NCBI GenBank assembly: GCA_947311845.1
Contig: CAMZMU010000040.1
Location: 59,951,901-60,015,900, forward strand
DNA from: Poa pratensis
Lineage: Eukaryota > Streptophyta > Magnoliopsida > Poales > Poaceae
Direction: 5' to 3'
DNA: 64,000 bases
The translations under genes were made by a program, and so were the position numbers. Positions 46,450 to 56,950 of the stretch are shown piece by piece. The stretch's first letter is position 1; each line of letters starts with the position of its first letter. The notes under the pieces are model-generated. The model was not told where the DNA came from and ran no database searches. It was given only the letters and a program-made list of their open reading frames with translations.

Positions 46450-49400
46450 ACAGGCATAGTGCAAACAGTGCAAAAGTTATTACAATAACGCCCAAAGGGC
46501 CGAATAAGATTGTTTTCTTGCAGAGATAACAGCATCTGCGTAAGTTTTCAAGCTTTGGCTTCAGGAGCCGGGTCACGGGGAGGAGAGCCGGTTGGTTGTT
46601 CTTCGACGGTCTTTGCCGGGTCTTCTTCTTCGGCGGCCGCCGGGTTAGCCTCTGGCTCCTTGGTCTCGTCGGTTTCTTTGGCCTTGGTCTTGCGCCGGGT
46701 GATTTTTCGAAGTGGCTGGAAGAAGTTTTCATCATCTTCTTCAGCTATCGCCCGTGACGGAGGAGGAATAACTGGCGTAGAGGAGCTGGGAGCAGTGGAG
46801 GTACCAGGAGCATTTTTGCCGGGTCAATGGAATCCTTATAGCTTTGGAGGAGATCGACGCGTTGTGGCTCGTCATCCATGATCTCTTCATCATTTTCAGT
46901 ATATCCAAGCTGCAAAGTGGTGAGCTTCATCTTGCTGGCAATTACAGTGGCAACGTGCCGGGTTTGCTTCACAACCCGGGCGTAGCACTTCTTATCGAAC
47001 TCCTTGCCATCAGTGTCAAACTGAGGAAAGCCCTTCTTCAGTGGAGCCGGGTTTAGCTGGGGATGGTAGGCCTTTGCCAAGGCAAGACCTCGCATCACCC
47101 CGGCCCTGCAAGCTGATCTCTTGAGCAGATGGATCCATTGCGGCATTGTTGACAGATGCCCAAGGACTTCAGTGTACTTGCTTGGCGGGTTCTCCCAGAG
47201 CCTAGCGGCTTTGATGACCTCGCAGCTGCCAAAGTACAGCTGACGTGTCAGCGTGTACATGCATTTGATCTTCTCTGCAGCGGTTTTGCGGAGGTTCCAT
47301 CACGAGGGCCTGTGTAAGGAAAAGGTAACAGTGAATTTCAAAAACCGGGTCTTTGATCAGTTTAGGTTGAAATTCAAAGGAGTAGTGCTTACCCACTAAA
47401 GATTCAACCATAGAGGTGATCATTCTTTTTAGCCGGGTCAGCTCGTTGTTGGTTTCATCCAGCTGCTTCTGCAGGGTCTCCTGTTGCTCCTGGAAGTTCT
47501 CCTCGTTCTCCTGCATGTCCTTCTTCAGATCGGAGTTTTCTTGCGTCAGGCAGTAATTTTTCTTCCAAGGCCTGGAGTTGAGCTGAGTGATCAGCCCGGG
47601 TCTCAGATTCAGTTTTGGCAGCGTCAGTGAGCCGGGTGATTCAGCCTGGGCCTTGGCATGGTCTTCCTGTTAAGATGCAAAAAGTTATGTTAGTCCCAGG
47701 TCGCCGCAGGCGTGCAACCCGGCACTTGGGGGCTACATGCGCAAAAAGTCTGAAAATTTTCTAACTGTAAGTCCCAGGTAGCTGTGGACAGCTAACCCGG
47801 CACTTGGGGGCTACTCAGTTTGAAGTTCAATTGTTCAACGTAATAAAGAAGTCCCAGGTTGCTGCAGGCACACAACCCGGCACTTGGGGGCTACAGTGTT
47901 CAAAGTTTCGATGTGAAAATGGGCAAGTTTTAAATGATGGAAGTTTTTTAGTCCCAGGTTGCTGTAAACAGACAACCCGGCACTTGGGGGCTACAGGTTT
48001 GAAGTTTTTACCTAAGGAATGCATATTGTAAGCACCAAGCTCATCACAAGTGATGAACTTAGAGCTTGGGGGCTACTTAGGGTATAGTTATGCAAGAAAA
48101 TATACAGGCAAGAAGTAAAAAGGGTACCTGATATCGTTTTTGATAGGGCGACCAGTTCTGTCTCCAGGGTCTTGTGTTGAGCAAGGCGAGAAAAATATTC
48201 GTCGCAAAGTGCTGGAACAGACATGGTGTCCAGAGCCGGTGAATTTGAGGAGGAAGCCGGGTTCTTGTCTTGGCAGGAGTTGCCGGGTCAGCATCTGGGG
48301 CTGGCACCTTGGCAAGAGTCTCAGGAGCATTTTGTACTGGAACGTGCCGGGTCCCAGTAACCTGCACTTCATCTTCTTTAGTCCCAGAGCCTAACCCGGG
48401 CGAGTGAGCAGCTGGGGAGGATTCTGGCACCGGGTCAACATATTTTTTGGAGAAGCCGCGGGGGTTGCTTGCTCCCTTGGCTCGTCTTTGTCCTCTGGTT
48501 CTTCATATGTGCCTCCATAGGAGAAGGCTCTGTGGTTGCTGGAGGAGGAGACGCCGCGGGAGGAGATTCCGGGTCTTCATCCATAAAAGCCTGGCACTGG
48601 AACAAGATATGTCTTAGTTAAACAAGAATGGGACAGTAAAGTATAAGTATGGAAAAGATGTGTGAAGTATTTCTAACCCGGCGTTGATCTGGAAATCCTC
48701 GGGTGTGCTAACACCATCCGAGGAAGAATCTGACAAACGAGATGGTTTAGGAACCCGGATCTTGCCAGCTAAAGGGAACTGTTTGCTGGGCGTCTTCTGG
48801 ATGGATTTGGCCCAGCTTGATAAAGAGCGTTGAGGGATACCTGGGCTCAGGGAAGCTTGGCTTGTAGAAGACCGGGTTCGGCGTCTCTTGTTCGCCTCAG
48901 CCTCCTTCTCAGCCTCCTTTTCCTGTGATTGTGCTTAAGTTTGAGATGAGTTCATCATGAAGATTGAGAAAAGAGAATGTGGTACCTTGGCAATGGTGGC
49001 CCGGGTCCTCTTCTGAGTAGGAGCTGCAGTAGTTTGGGGACCCGGCGCTACGTCAGAAGCCGGGTCAGTGGGGCCTGGAATAAAATTTGCCGGGTTATCA
49101 GTAGAGGTGTCCTTGTTGGGGACTTCGTTGTTAATCAACTGGAGGAAGAGCCGGCCTACGGAGTCTAGCTCACCTTCTTCTTCTTCTTCGTCGTCTTCAC
49201 TTTCTGTGTCCTCCCCATCAGGAGAGGATGTAGGGGTAAAATCCACGCTCCACCACTTGGAGTCCTGAGAAAAAGCAGTCACAGTAAATAACAGTCTATG
49301 GATGAGTTTACCGGGTTAAAGTAAGCAAAATGGATTGAGTATTGGCTTTACCGTGGGGGGTTTGTTCTTGGCACTAAATGGGGCGAGCCCGTTCAGTGCA

Positions 49401-50320
49401 ATGGCATCTTTCTTTTCGCCAAGCAATCTCTTGGCATTCTTCACGAGCTGATCATCAGTAGCGTCATCTCGAGTAACGCATGTTGTCTGTGGTTTCACCA
49501 GTGTACTGGCAAATTAGCCGGGTCCTGATGCTGAGTGGCTGGATGAACCAACCGATCCAGCACTTGACCAGATCTGTGCCCTTGAGACCATGGGCGAGTA
49601 AAGCTCTGGCCCGGCGAAGAGTGGGCTCGAGCTTGACCCGCTCGGCGTCATCGGCATAACTATTCATTTTGGCGTCATATGTTAAGCCCGAGTTCCGGAA
49701 AGCCGGGTAACGGGCATCGTCAGATTCTGGTGAAGTGTCTTGCAGTAAAAATATGTGTTTTGCCACCCCTTGGGATGGCTGGCTAGAAGAAGAGCCGGGA
49801 AATCGCATTCCCTTCGGCGCTGGATTGCAACTCCCCCATATGGGAGTACTTGATCCTTGCGAGAGGGGTTGCAGTAGAAGAACTCGAGGAACAGCTCGAG
49901 GCTTGGAGCCATTTGCAAGTAATCTTCACAGAACACCACAAGTTGCTGATGTTCAGCATGGAGTTGGGCGCGATGTCTTGAGGCCTAAGGCCGTAGTACT
50001 TCAAGACCCGGCGAAAAAACAGGGAACCCGGGGGGCGAAGGCCGCGCTGAACGTGGTCGAGGAAAACCACCACTTCACCTTCCTTGGGGCTGGGGCGGAT
50101 TTCTTCTCCAGCAGCGCGCCATTGATCTCATCCTTGGAGGGAGCTCGCCGCAGTTCACGTATTCCTGAAGCATCAAGGTCGTCACCGTGGATTTGGTCCA
50201 GTTGACCTGAGTAGCAGCGGGGGCGGCGGAGCCAGATGCACCGGCGTGGGTGCTGTGAGGCTTCTTTGCGAGCTTCTTCGCCGCACGGGGAGCTCCGGCC
50301 TTCGCTTTGTCCTTCACCAT
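46450..50320 (-). CDS. Antisense gene of element A (PF04195-type 'putative gypsy type transposon' protein), multi-exon
   Basis: Minus-strand gene beginning MVKDKAKAGAPRAAKK at 50320. In order: a basic N terminus, a conserved block (about 49950-49470) with SLELFLEFFYCNP, GGVAIQRRR, NTYFYCK and GLKGTDLVKCWIGW, an acidic stretch (ESEDDEEEEEGEL, about 49185), a coiled-coil segment (about 47515-47400, ENEENFQEQQETLQKQ), and a C-terminal block (about 47250-46760; LYFGSCEVIKAARLW, SACRAGVMRGLALAKAY). The conserved block belongs to the family annotated as putative gypsy-type transposon protein; Tat elements such as Grande carry it antisense to pol and its role is unknown. Exons are separated by introns and a few lost bases, so borders are approximate. 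A homologue sits in element B (52474-56268). Confidence 0.75.
47693..48076. repeat. Array of five polypurine-tract-like hairpin modules in an intron of the antisense gene
   Basis: Four 44-bp modules (47693-47736, 47771-47814, 47851-47894, 47951-47994) share GTCCCAGGT at the left and ACCCGGCACTTGGGGGCTAC at the right; a fifth, degenerate one ends at 48076. CCCAGGT can pair with ACTTGGG (one G-T pair). The right half matches the tract just before the 3' LTR (CTGGGGGCTAC at 50995-51005). Spacing is irregular (78, 80 and 100 bp). Confidence 0.85.
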
Positions 50321-50559
50321 GGCTGAGAGCTTCGGTTCTCTGAGCACACAATGGAGATGTGAAACCCTAGTTCTAGATGTAGATGCGTGGAGGGGAAATG
50401 CAAAGCAAATCTGGACGAGATTCAAGTTGGAATCAAGTGCGGAGCACGGATATGTGGGTAATCGTACCTGTGGATCTTCTTGCAGGAGATTGGGAGGCTC
50501 GATTTGAGATTGGATCCGCGGCTGCTACAGTGCGGCGCGAGGAAGAAGATGAATGAATG

Positions 50560-50620
50560 GGGAAAGTGACCGTGGTGTCTCTTGGTCTCCTATTTATAGG
50601 CACAGTGAAAACCCTAGGGG
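50560..50620 (-). promoter_or_regulatory. Probable TATA promoter of the antisense gene in element A
   Basis: On the minus strand, GCCTATAAATAGG at about 50590 lies ~270 bp upstream of the antisense ATG (50320). Element B has CTATAAATAGTGG at 52157 upstream of its own antisense ATG at 52474. The shared position of a canonical TATA box supports a separate promoter. Confidence 0.55.
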
Positions 50621-50993
50621 TGTTGTGGTAAAAAGTGAAGAGATAAGGATCTTTGACTAAAAGTCAACGACAAACGGAATGAGATAATTACGGAGTATTA
50701 AATGATAAGATCGTGATTAAGATGGATAAGGATGGATTTAGTTGGGCGTAATTTTCTAAGTGTTGAAAGTGAAACCCGGGCGTGGAACCCGGCAAGAGAT
50801 AACCGGGTTACGGCGTGAACCGCCAAAAAGACTGGCCAAGCAAAGGAGAAAAGAGACATGTTCTGATATTAAATTTGTTATGTGTTATTTATGTTTCAGG
50901 TGATTAACCCGGCTGGCCAGGATATCAGTTCTGCTCAAAGAAGCAATATTCAAGAATAAGAAGCAGAGCATGCCAACCTGGCAACCAGGTTAA

Positions 50994-51005
50994 TCTGGGG
51001 GCTAC
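50994..51005 (+). other. Polypurine tract of element A
   Basis: TCTGGGGGCTAC directly precedes the 3' LTR start. This is where plus-strand DNA synthesis would begin. It is short and ends in a pyrimidine-containing CTAC, as in element B (CTTGGGGACTAC read on the minus strand). Confidence 0.65.
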
Positions 51006-51590
51006 TGATGGGGGGATGATAACCCGGTAGGCCCATGAAGAGGGAAGCATGACCCGCCAGGCAGGAGGCCCGGCCAGGCCAGCTAACCATCAGCATGGGC
51101 CGGGTTATGTTGCTGGGCCAGAGGCTTTGGCGGTAACCCGGTTCAGGAAGGGAAGTTTCTAGAAGACCAGAGGCGGTTCGGACTTGGAGGACACGAAGGC
51201 TAGAAGAGCTAGAATAGGATTCCGAGTCTGGGTAGAGCCCGGGTTCGTATTGTAAAGTGCCAGGAGACCCGGTCGTCTATATAAACCGGTCCTGAGCCCT
51301 AGTTGAGGGAGAACTTTACGATCCAAGCTTAGGCGAGAGAACCATCGAGAGAAACACCACAACCTTGTAACCTAGATCGAGATCCGGCTCTGTTGTCGTA
51401 GCCGGGTTATCGAGATCGAGATCAATAACAAGATAGCAGGAAGTAGGTCTTTATCTCCAATGGAGAGGCCGAACCTGGGTAAACCCTTTGTCCCTGCAGT
51501 GCTAAACAATCTCCCAGACGCCAGTGTCGCCTTGCCCATCAACTCAAGCTACCCCAAAGTAGCATCTGCCGTGTTATCTACCCCACGACA
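51006..51590 (+). repeat. 3' LTR of element A (585 bp)
   Basis: Matches the 5' LTR at 38261-38843 with two substitutions and two extra bases, both in short homopolymers. Ends CACGACA, followed by AGCCC (compare AGCTC before the 5' LTR). Confidence 0.95.
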
Positions 51591-51828
51591 AGCCCGGAGT
51601 CCTACTCTAGGTTCTTCTTGACCTTCCGTAGCCTCCAAGTCACCCGGTTCCTTCCTTCACTCGGACTCCAATTCTTCTAGGTCCTTCCTTCTAGAGACGA
51701 GTCATGTTAGGCATATTGGCCCAGCTATAACCCGGCCCACATCTTGTACACATCACCGGACCAGGCCTTGGGCCGTCCGACTGATTCTTCCTTGGTCATG
51801 AGTATACCGGGTTATTATCCCCCCAACA
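51591..51828 (-). mobile_element. Start of the LTR of Tat element B (minus orientation)
   Basis: On the minus strand the LTR starts TGTTGGGGGGATAATAACCCGG at 51828, close to the start of A's LTR (TGATGGGGGGATGATAACCCGG). It is preceded by CTTGGGGACTAC, its polypurine tract. The rest of the LTR is at 38093-38260, separated by the insertion of A. Confidence 0.75.
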
Positions 51829-52048
51829 GTAGTCCCCAAGTTTGACTTGAATAAGCTCATTGTTGCTTCACTTGATAATCTTGATCTTGATTTGATTACT
51901 CGAGAGTAGCTGCTGATGGGATTATCCGAGTTAAACTCCTGAAAACAAAATAAAGATCATTAACACTGAATGGCCGGGTTATGTTTCAGACCAGCTCCTT
52001 TTGGCGGTTCTCTTATAACCCGGCTTTTCTCTCGCACTCAATTCTCTC

Positions 52049-52667
52049 CAATCAACGACCGGGGACATTCTCTGACAGATTCCCTCGTGTCTTGACCCAT
52101 GGTCAAACAAATCTTATCTCCTCGTTTTTCACGCTCCTAGGGTTTCACCCCAGGGCTATAAATAGTGGTCGGTAAAAAGGGTTTCACTTTCCCCATTCAC
52201 CGCGCCCTTCATCTTCAACCTCGGTCCTTCTCTCTCCTCGAGCTAGGGTTAGGGTTCCTCCAAGCTCACCGCGCCGCCGCCGGCCATCGGAGCTCCGCAT
52301 TGCTGCAACTAACCGCCGGGAATCTGCTCCGCGCCAGATCTCCACGAGCTCCGGTAAATTTTTCACTCCTGCACTTAGTTTCCATCTAGATCTTGACTTG
52401 CTCTTCCTCGGGCTGTTCTTGAGCTCATTGTTTTCCATTTCTTTTCTTGCTATTTTCTAGATCTTTAGATCTCATGGCACCCAAGGACCCGAGGAAGCTT
52501 AAGGCCAAGGCCAAGACCGGTGATGGCGCCACCGCATCGGCATCAAAGAAGATCAAGAAAACACCAAGCCCAGATCTGGGATTACGGCTAACTGGGCCAA
52601 ATCCATGGCCACACAATCCAAGCTTGAAGAACTGGCTGAATCTGGTGTTCTTCCTCTTCAGTCGGAG
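52049..52667 (+). repeat. Promoter and 5' end of B's antisense gene; copy 1 of a direct duplication
   Basis: AATCAACGACCGG...CTTCAGTCGGAG is repeated at 59294-59920. It contains TATA-like CTATAAATAGTGG (52157), a C-rich leader, a possible leader intron (GTAAAT near 52353 to CTAG near 52459) and the ATG at 52474. Relative to the other copy it lacks single bases in several homopolymers (GGGGG to GGGG, CC to C, AAAA to AAA, GGGG to GGG). Confidence 0.85.
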
Positions 52668-55600
52668 ATCGAGTGGAGAGGGACTGAAGAGGAGACTCGG
52701 CCTTCCCCCAGGAAGGTGAAGTTATCTGCTTTCTTGAGCATGTCACCCGGGGTTTTCGTCCCCCGGGTCATCCTTTCTTTAGGGATCTTCTTCATCACTA
52801 CGGACTCCGGGTCTTCGATCTCGGACCCAACTCCATCTTGAACATTAGTAACTATATAGTTCTTTGTGAATCGTACTTATGCATTCCTCCCAACTTAGCT
52901 CTTTTCCTGGAGCTATTCTTGTGCAAACCTCAACGTGAGCACAAGAATGGCCCCCTCTTGGTCTGTGGCGGCGTTTCTATTCAACGCCGCAAAGGCTCTG
53001 CTATGCCTTCACTCGAACTTCATACTCATGTAAAGCATTGGCAAAAATCATACTTTTACTGCAAAGCCAAGATACCTTCTGGTGAACACCCTTTACCGGG
53101 TTATTCGGTCGAGCCCCTCGTTATCAACAGCAACATGAACTCCTTCGCCTCTGACACTGAGAGAGAAGCTATCCAGCCTCTTCTCAAGAAAATCTCCGTT
53201 CTTGTTAAGCACGGTCTCCGCGGAACTGATCTGATCAAGACGTGGATGGGTTGGCGAATTCAGCCCAACAGTATTCGCAAGAAGCTTCTTTGCGATTACT
53301 CGGGCCATCTAACTGATTCCCTCCGTTACTCGGAGAAGTCCTACCCAAACACTGCTCTGAACAAGGCTATCAAGGCCTTCCTTGCTGAAAAGGTTGAGAC
53401 GATCAAAGAAATGGCCTTCTGCCATTCAGTAAGAATAACCCGGCACCACCAGTAAGTCCCGACTGATAAAATCTCAATAACATATTCTTTCTCAATTGTA
53501 TACTGATTATTTTACTTCTATTTTTCACTAGGAATCTGATGACTGGTGGCAAGTTGAGACTCCCCCTGCCACTCCTGAGGCAGATGATGATGAAGATGAT
53601 GATGACGAGGCTCTGTCCTCGAGTGAAGAAGAAGAAGAAGAAGAAAAAGAAAAGGAAGAAGAAGAAGGTGAACTTGACTCCCTTGGCCACTTCTTCATAA
53701 GCTTAATTGAGAACGAAACTCAACCCAATTTATCCACTGATGCCCATTTATAATACCAGAACCGGCTGAAAAGGCAGCCACTCCTTCACCCGGCCGTAGC
53801 TCTGAAGCCACTGAATCTGCTGCTACCGGGAAAAGGAAGGCTCGCACTATCTGTGCCAAGGTGCCATATCTCGCATATCCACAGAACCATATTCTTATCT
53901 TGCTATGCAAAAACTCAACCAAACTCTTCTTCAAAAATCTTCGCAGAGTTCTGCTGAACCCTCTACCAAGAGGAGAGCTACCCGGACCTCCCCTGGAGGA
54001 TCCTCTTAACCCGGGAATCCCAAACCTTCCATCTCCACGCCGTCCTGGTACTTCCTTTTCCAACTTTGAACCACAAAAACATCCCTCTGATAGTTATCCT
54101 TTAGCTGGTCAAATCCGAGTTTCTAAATCATACTCTCTTACAGCTTCTTCAGGCTCCAGCAACGACCTCCCCCGTGACTTTCAAGTCAATACCGGGTAAT
54201 ACATATATCCCTATTACTTGTATTTACTTTCATCAACTTTGCTTTCTTTTGCTCTTTCTTATATTACTTCGTACTTGCAATTTCAGGGCGAAAGCTACTC
54301 TTAGTGGCGCTCCAAGCCCTCCCATTGCTGAGGAGGATAACTTGGAGAACACCCTGAAAAACATGCTGAGCCGACTGATGAAGAACAGACAACTGACCAG
54401 ATGAATGTTTCTCCTCTCCTGCTGAAAAACCGACTGATCCAGAAGTCGTGATCACAGGAGCTTGCTTTACTGAGAAGATCTCTCCCCTCAAAACTGCAAC
54501 CAAGTTTGTTGCCTCTGAAGAGAAGTCCAAGCCGACTGATAAAGGCGAAGCTCCACTGTGCCACATATGGCCATATAAACTTTGAAGGTCTGTTAACTGA
54601 GTACAACACACTGAAACTTACTGAGGGCAAACTCGTGGATTCTCTTGTCCAAGAACATCAGGTACACATCTTTTCCTCTTCATATCTTATATACCAAACC
54701 TAGTCCCCAAGTATCGAGTAAACTGTCCTCAGTCACTCGGTACTTGAAAATATATATCTCTTTCTGCCTTCATTTTGAAAACTTCAGAATATCCCAGTCC
54801 CCAAGTTCCAAGTTATCAGTCTACGATAACATGGAACTTGTTTTACTTTCTGATTTCAAATCCTCATTAATTCTGATTTCATCATAACGATACTTTCAAA
54901 TCCTCATAACCCCCAAGTTCCGGGTAATATGTTCACATTTTATCTGGAACTTTGAAATGTGTTACTGAATAACTTGTAAAAACTTAAAAGACATACCAGT
55001 CCCCAAGTGCCGGGTGATCTGCTCTTCAGTCACTCGGAACTTGTATAAATACTCTGTCTGTATATAATTTACTATCAACTTGTTCTTTCTTGCCATTGCC
55101 GACTGAAATATATTTCAGCCCCCATGTTTCTAACTTGCTATTCTTTTTTCAGAGGTATGTGTCCCATAATGACCAGGTACTTGCCAAGACCAACCAACTC
55201 CTTGAAGTTGAAACCAAGCTGCGCAAGGAAACTGAAATTCATGCTTCAGACTTGGAGAAAACGATTGAATCTCTAACTGCAGAGAACACCAAACTGAAAA
55301 AGGAGTTGGAAGAGGCTGGAGATAAGTATAAGATCTGCTTTGACAAGATGGTCAGTGTCCAGAAATACTTGGACACCCTGAAAGACCATATCAAGGATAT
55401 CCTCAATCCACTCATTGGTAAACACCATCTCTTTTCACTTTTTTCTTTTACTCGGCTTTCATACTAACCCACATCATACTTTTCAGGTGAGAAGAATGCT
55501 GCCATCAGGAGATCCTATCCAGAGAAATTGAACTGCTTGAACACCATCATTCGGCAGTTCCAGTTTGGCACTTCTGAGATTATGAAGCGTGTTAAGAGCA

Positions 55601-56268
55601 ACTGTGCTCCTCCCCAAGTAATATACGAGTCCCTGCATCAGCTTTCCACGATCCCCGAGTGGTTAGACCTCTGGACGCGCTCAGCATGCCGGGTTGGCGC
55701 AATGCGCAGTTTAGCTCTAGCCAAAGCCTACAACCCACGCCTTAACCTGGCTCCTTTTGTCAAAGGATTCCCTCAATACAATGCTGATGGCACCAAGTTT
55801 GGGGGAAAAGAATTCAAAGAAATTGCTGCCCAAACCCGGCCTATTGCTTGCAAGATTGCTGAGAGCCTCGACCTATCGGTTTTCCAAGATGCAGTGGATG
55901 AGAACAACACTCCAATCCCCACTCCTGAACCCGAGCATTTTGATCTGTTGGCCAAGCTGAGAGACTCCATTGCAAAGAAGAAGAACTGCAGCGCCAAGTA
56001 CTTCTACTCCAGTTGTCCCTGCACCCAGCCGTGCCCTACTACGCCAATCATGGAAAAGCCGGCTGATGTTGCTAAGGATACTGCAGAAGATCAAGGCCTG
56101 CACAAGCTAAGTCCCAGGCCAAAGCTCCTGAAGATAACCCGGCTTCTGCCGAAGCTGAAGCTGCCAAGGGAACCTCAACCGATAACCCGGCTATCTGAGC
56201 CAGTTTTCATGCTGTACCTTTTCCTGCAAAACAATTATTCGGCCAATGGGCATTGTAATATGCTCTGA
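52474..56268 (+). CDS. Antisense gene of element B (PF04195-type protein), multi-exon, frame breaks
   Basis: Starts MAPKDPRKLKAKAKTG at 52474 with a Lys-rich N terminus. The conserved block is at 52838-53455 (LALFLELFLCKP, GGVSIQRRK, KSYFYCK, GLRGTDLIKTWMGW). Then come an acidic stretch (about 53580-53690, poly Asp/Glu), a coiled-coil segment (55150-55400, LEKTIESLTAENTKLKKELEEA) and the C-terminal block (55528-56020; FQFGTSEIMKRV, SACRVGAMRSLALAKAY). Order and motifs match the antisense gene of A. Known for Tat elements; function unknown. It is on the strand opposite to B's pol. Exon borders are approximate and at least two one-base losses are present (near 52560 and 52735). Confidence 0.75.
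54702..55043. repeat. Array of four CCCCAAG hairpin modules in an intron of B's antisense gene
   Basis: Modules at 54702-54746, 54798-54840, 54911-54955 and 54999-55043 each start (AGT)CCCCAAGT and end in ACTTG or close to it. Arms pair: CAAGTATCGAGT with ACTCGGTACTTG; CAAGTTCCAAGTTATC with GATAACATGGAACTTG; CAAGTGCCGGGTGA with TCACTCGGAACTTG. The third is weaker. Stem sequences differ between copies. The same CCCCAAGT...ACTTG form occurs at B's polypurine tract (51834-51849). Confidence 0.8.
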
Positions 56269-56950
56269 AATACTTTGCCTTTTATTTGATGGTGCGTCTG
56301 TGCACTATATGAAATACTCAATATTTTGTAATAACTTATACTTTTTATGGTTTAGATGACCCTTTTGGTTTATCTTTAGCTTCTTATCAGTCGGCTTTCA
56401 CATGACTTTCTCAGTTGCTACTTTTTCCTTTGCTAAAACAGGGTCAAACTAAGTCCCAGCATGGGCATCATAGTTGATTGAATTAACAAGTAAGCAATCT
56501 GGTCATAAAATTGTGAGTAACATCAAACTGATAGGCAAGTTTAACCAAGAACAAAATTAAGGCTTAAAAGCCGGGTCTTAGGATTAAAACTTATGAATTT
56601 ATAATTCATAAGTCCCCAAGCCCTGGATCAATGTTTACAAGTAAAGGCTTAAACTATGCATCATTACCCCACTGATCTCAAACATCTCTATGCGTGCTCT
56701 CTTGGGCAACAGCTATAGGACTTTTTGCTAAGCACTCCTTTGGGCCAAGCTTTATAAACATAAACTATGCATAAAAAGTAAAACAGAAAAGATTTCTTCT
56801 CAATACTCTTCTTTATTAAAGATACACCAGCAAGCCGCCTCATTAAAAACCTTCCAGTCCCCTTAGGTACCCTGGTAAGGAAAAGAGCGCGTCTGAAACC
56901 TGCTGGGGGTTACATCGTGTGTTACATAACTCGGCCTAGGTTCATGTTCA
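56269..56950. other. Spacer of element B between the antisense gene and the pol end
   Basis: Non-coding. ACTTATGAATT-TAT-AATTCATAAGT at 56589-56613 is a perfect 11-bp stem, followed at once by CCCCAAG, the start of the hairpin modules. The region corresponds to 45640-46450 of element A read in reverse (shared CCTTCCAGTCCCCTTAGGTACC near 56850). Confidence 0.6.

Larger units (their letters stand above)
38261..51590 (+). mobile_element. Tat-lineage Ty3/gypsy retrotransposon A, complete, 13.3 kb
   Basis: Two LTRs, a primer site, gag, pol (protease, reverse transcriptase, RNase H, integrase) and a long 3' region with an antisense gene and polypurine tract. This layout, with RNase H before integrase, no chromodomain and an antisense frame between pol and the 3' LTR, is that of grass Tat elements (Grande/RIRE2/Retand type). 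The LTRs differ by two substitutions and two single-base gaps, so insertion is recent, yet the coding regions carry at least ten one-base losses. The element lies within the LTR of element B. Confidence 0.92.

Noticed and set aside
47693..48076. CRISPR-like reading of the 44-bp repeat array
   Set aside because: Plant retrotransposon context, uneven spacing, long imperfect repeats and no cas genes; the modules match the element's polypurine tract instead.
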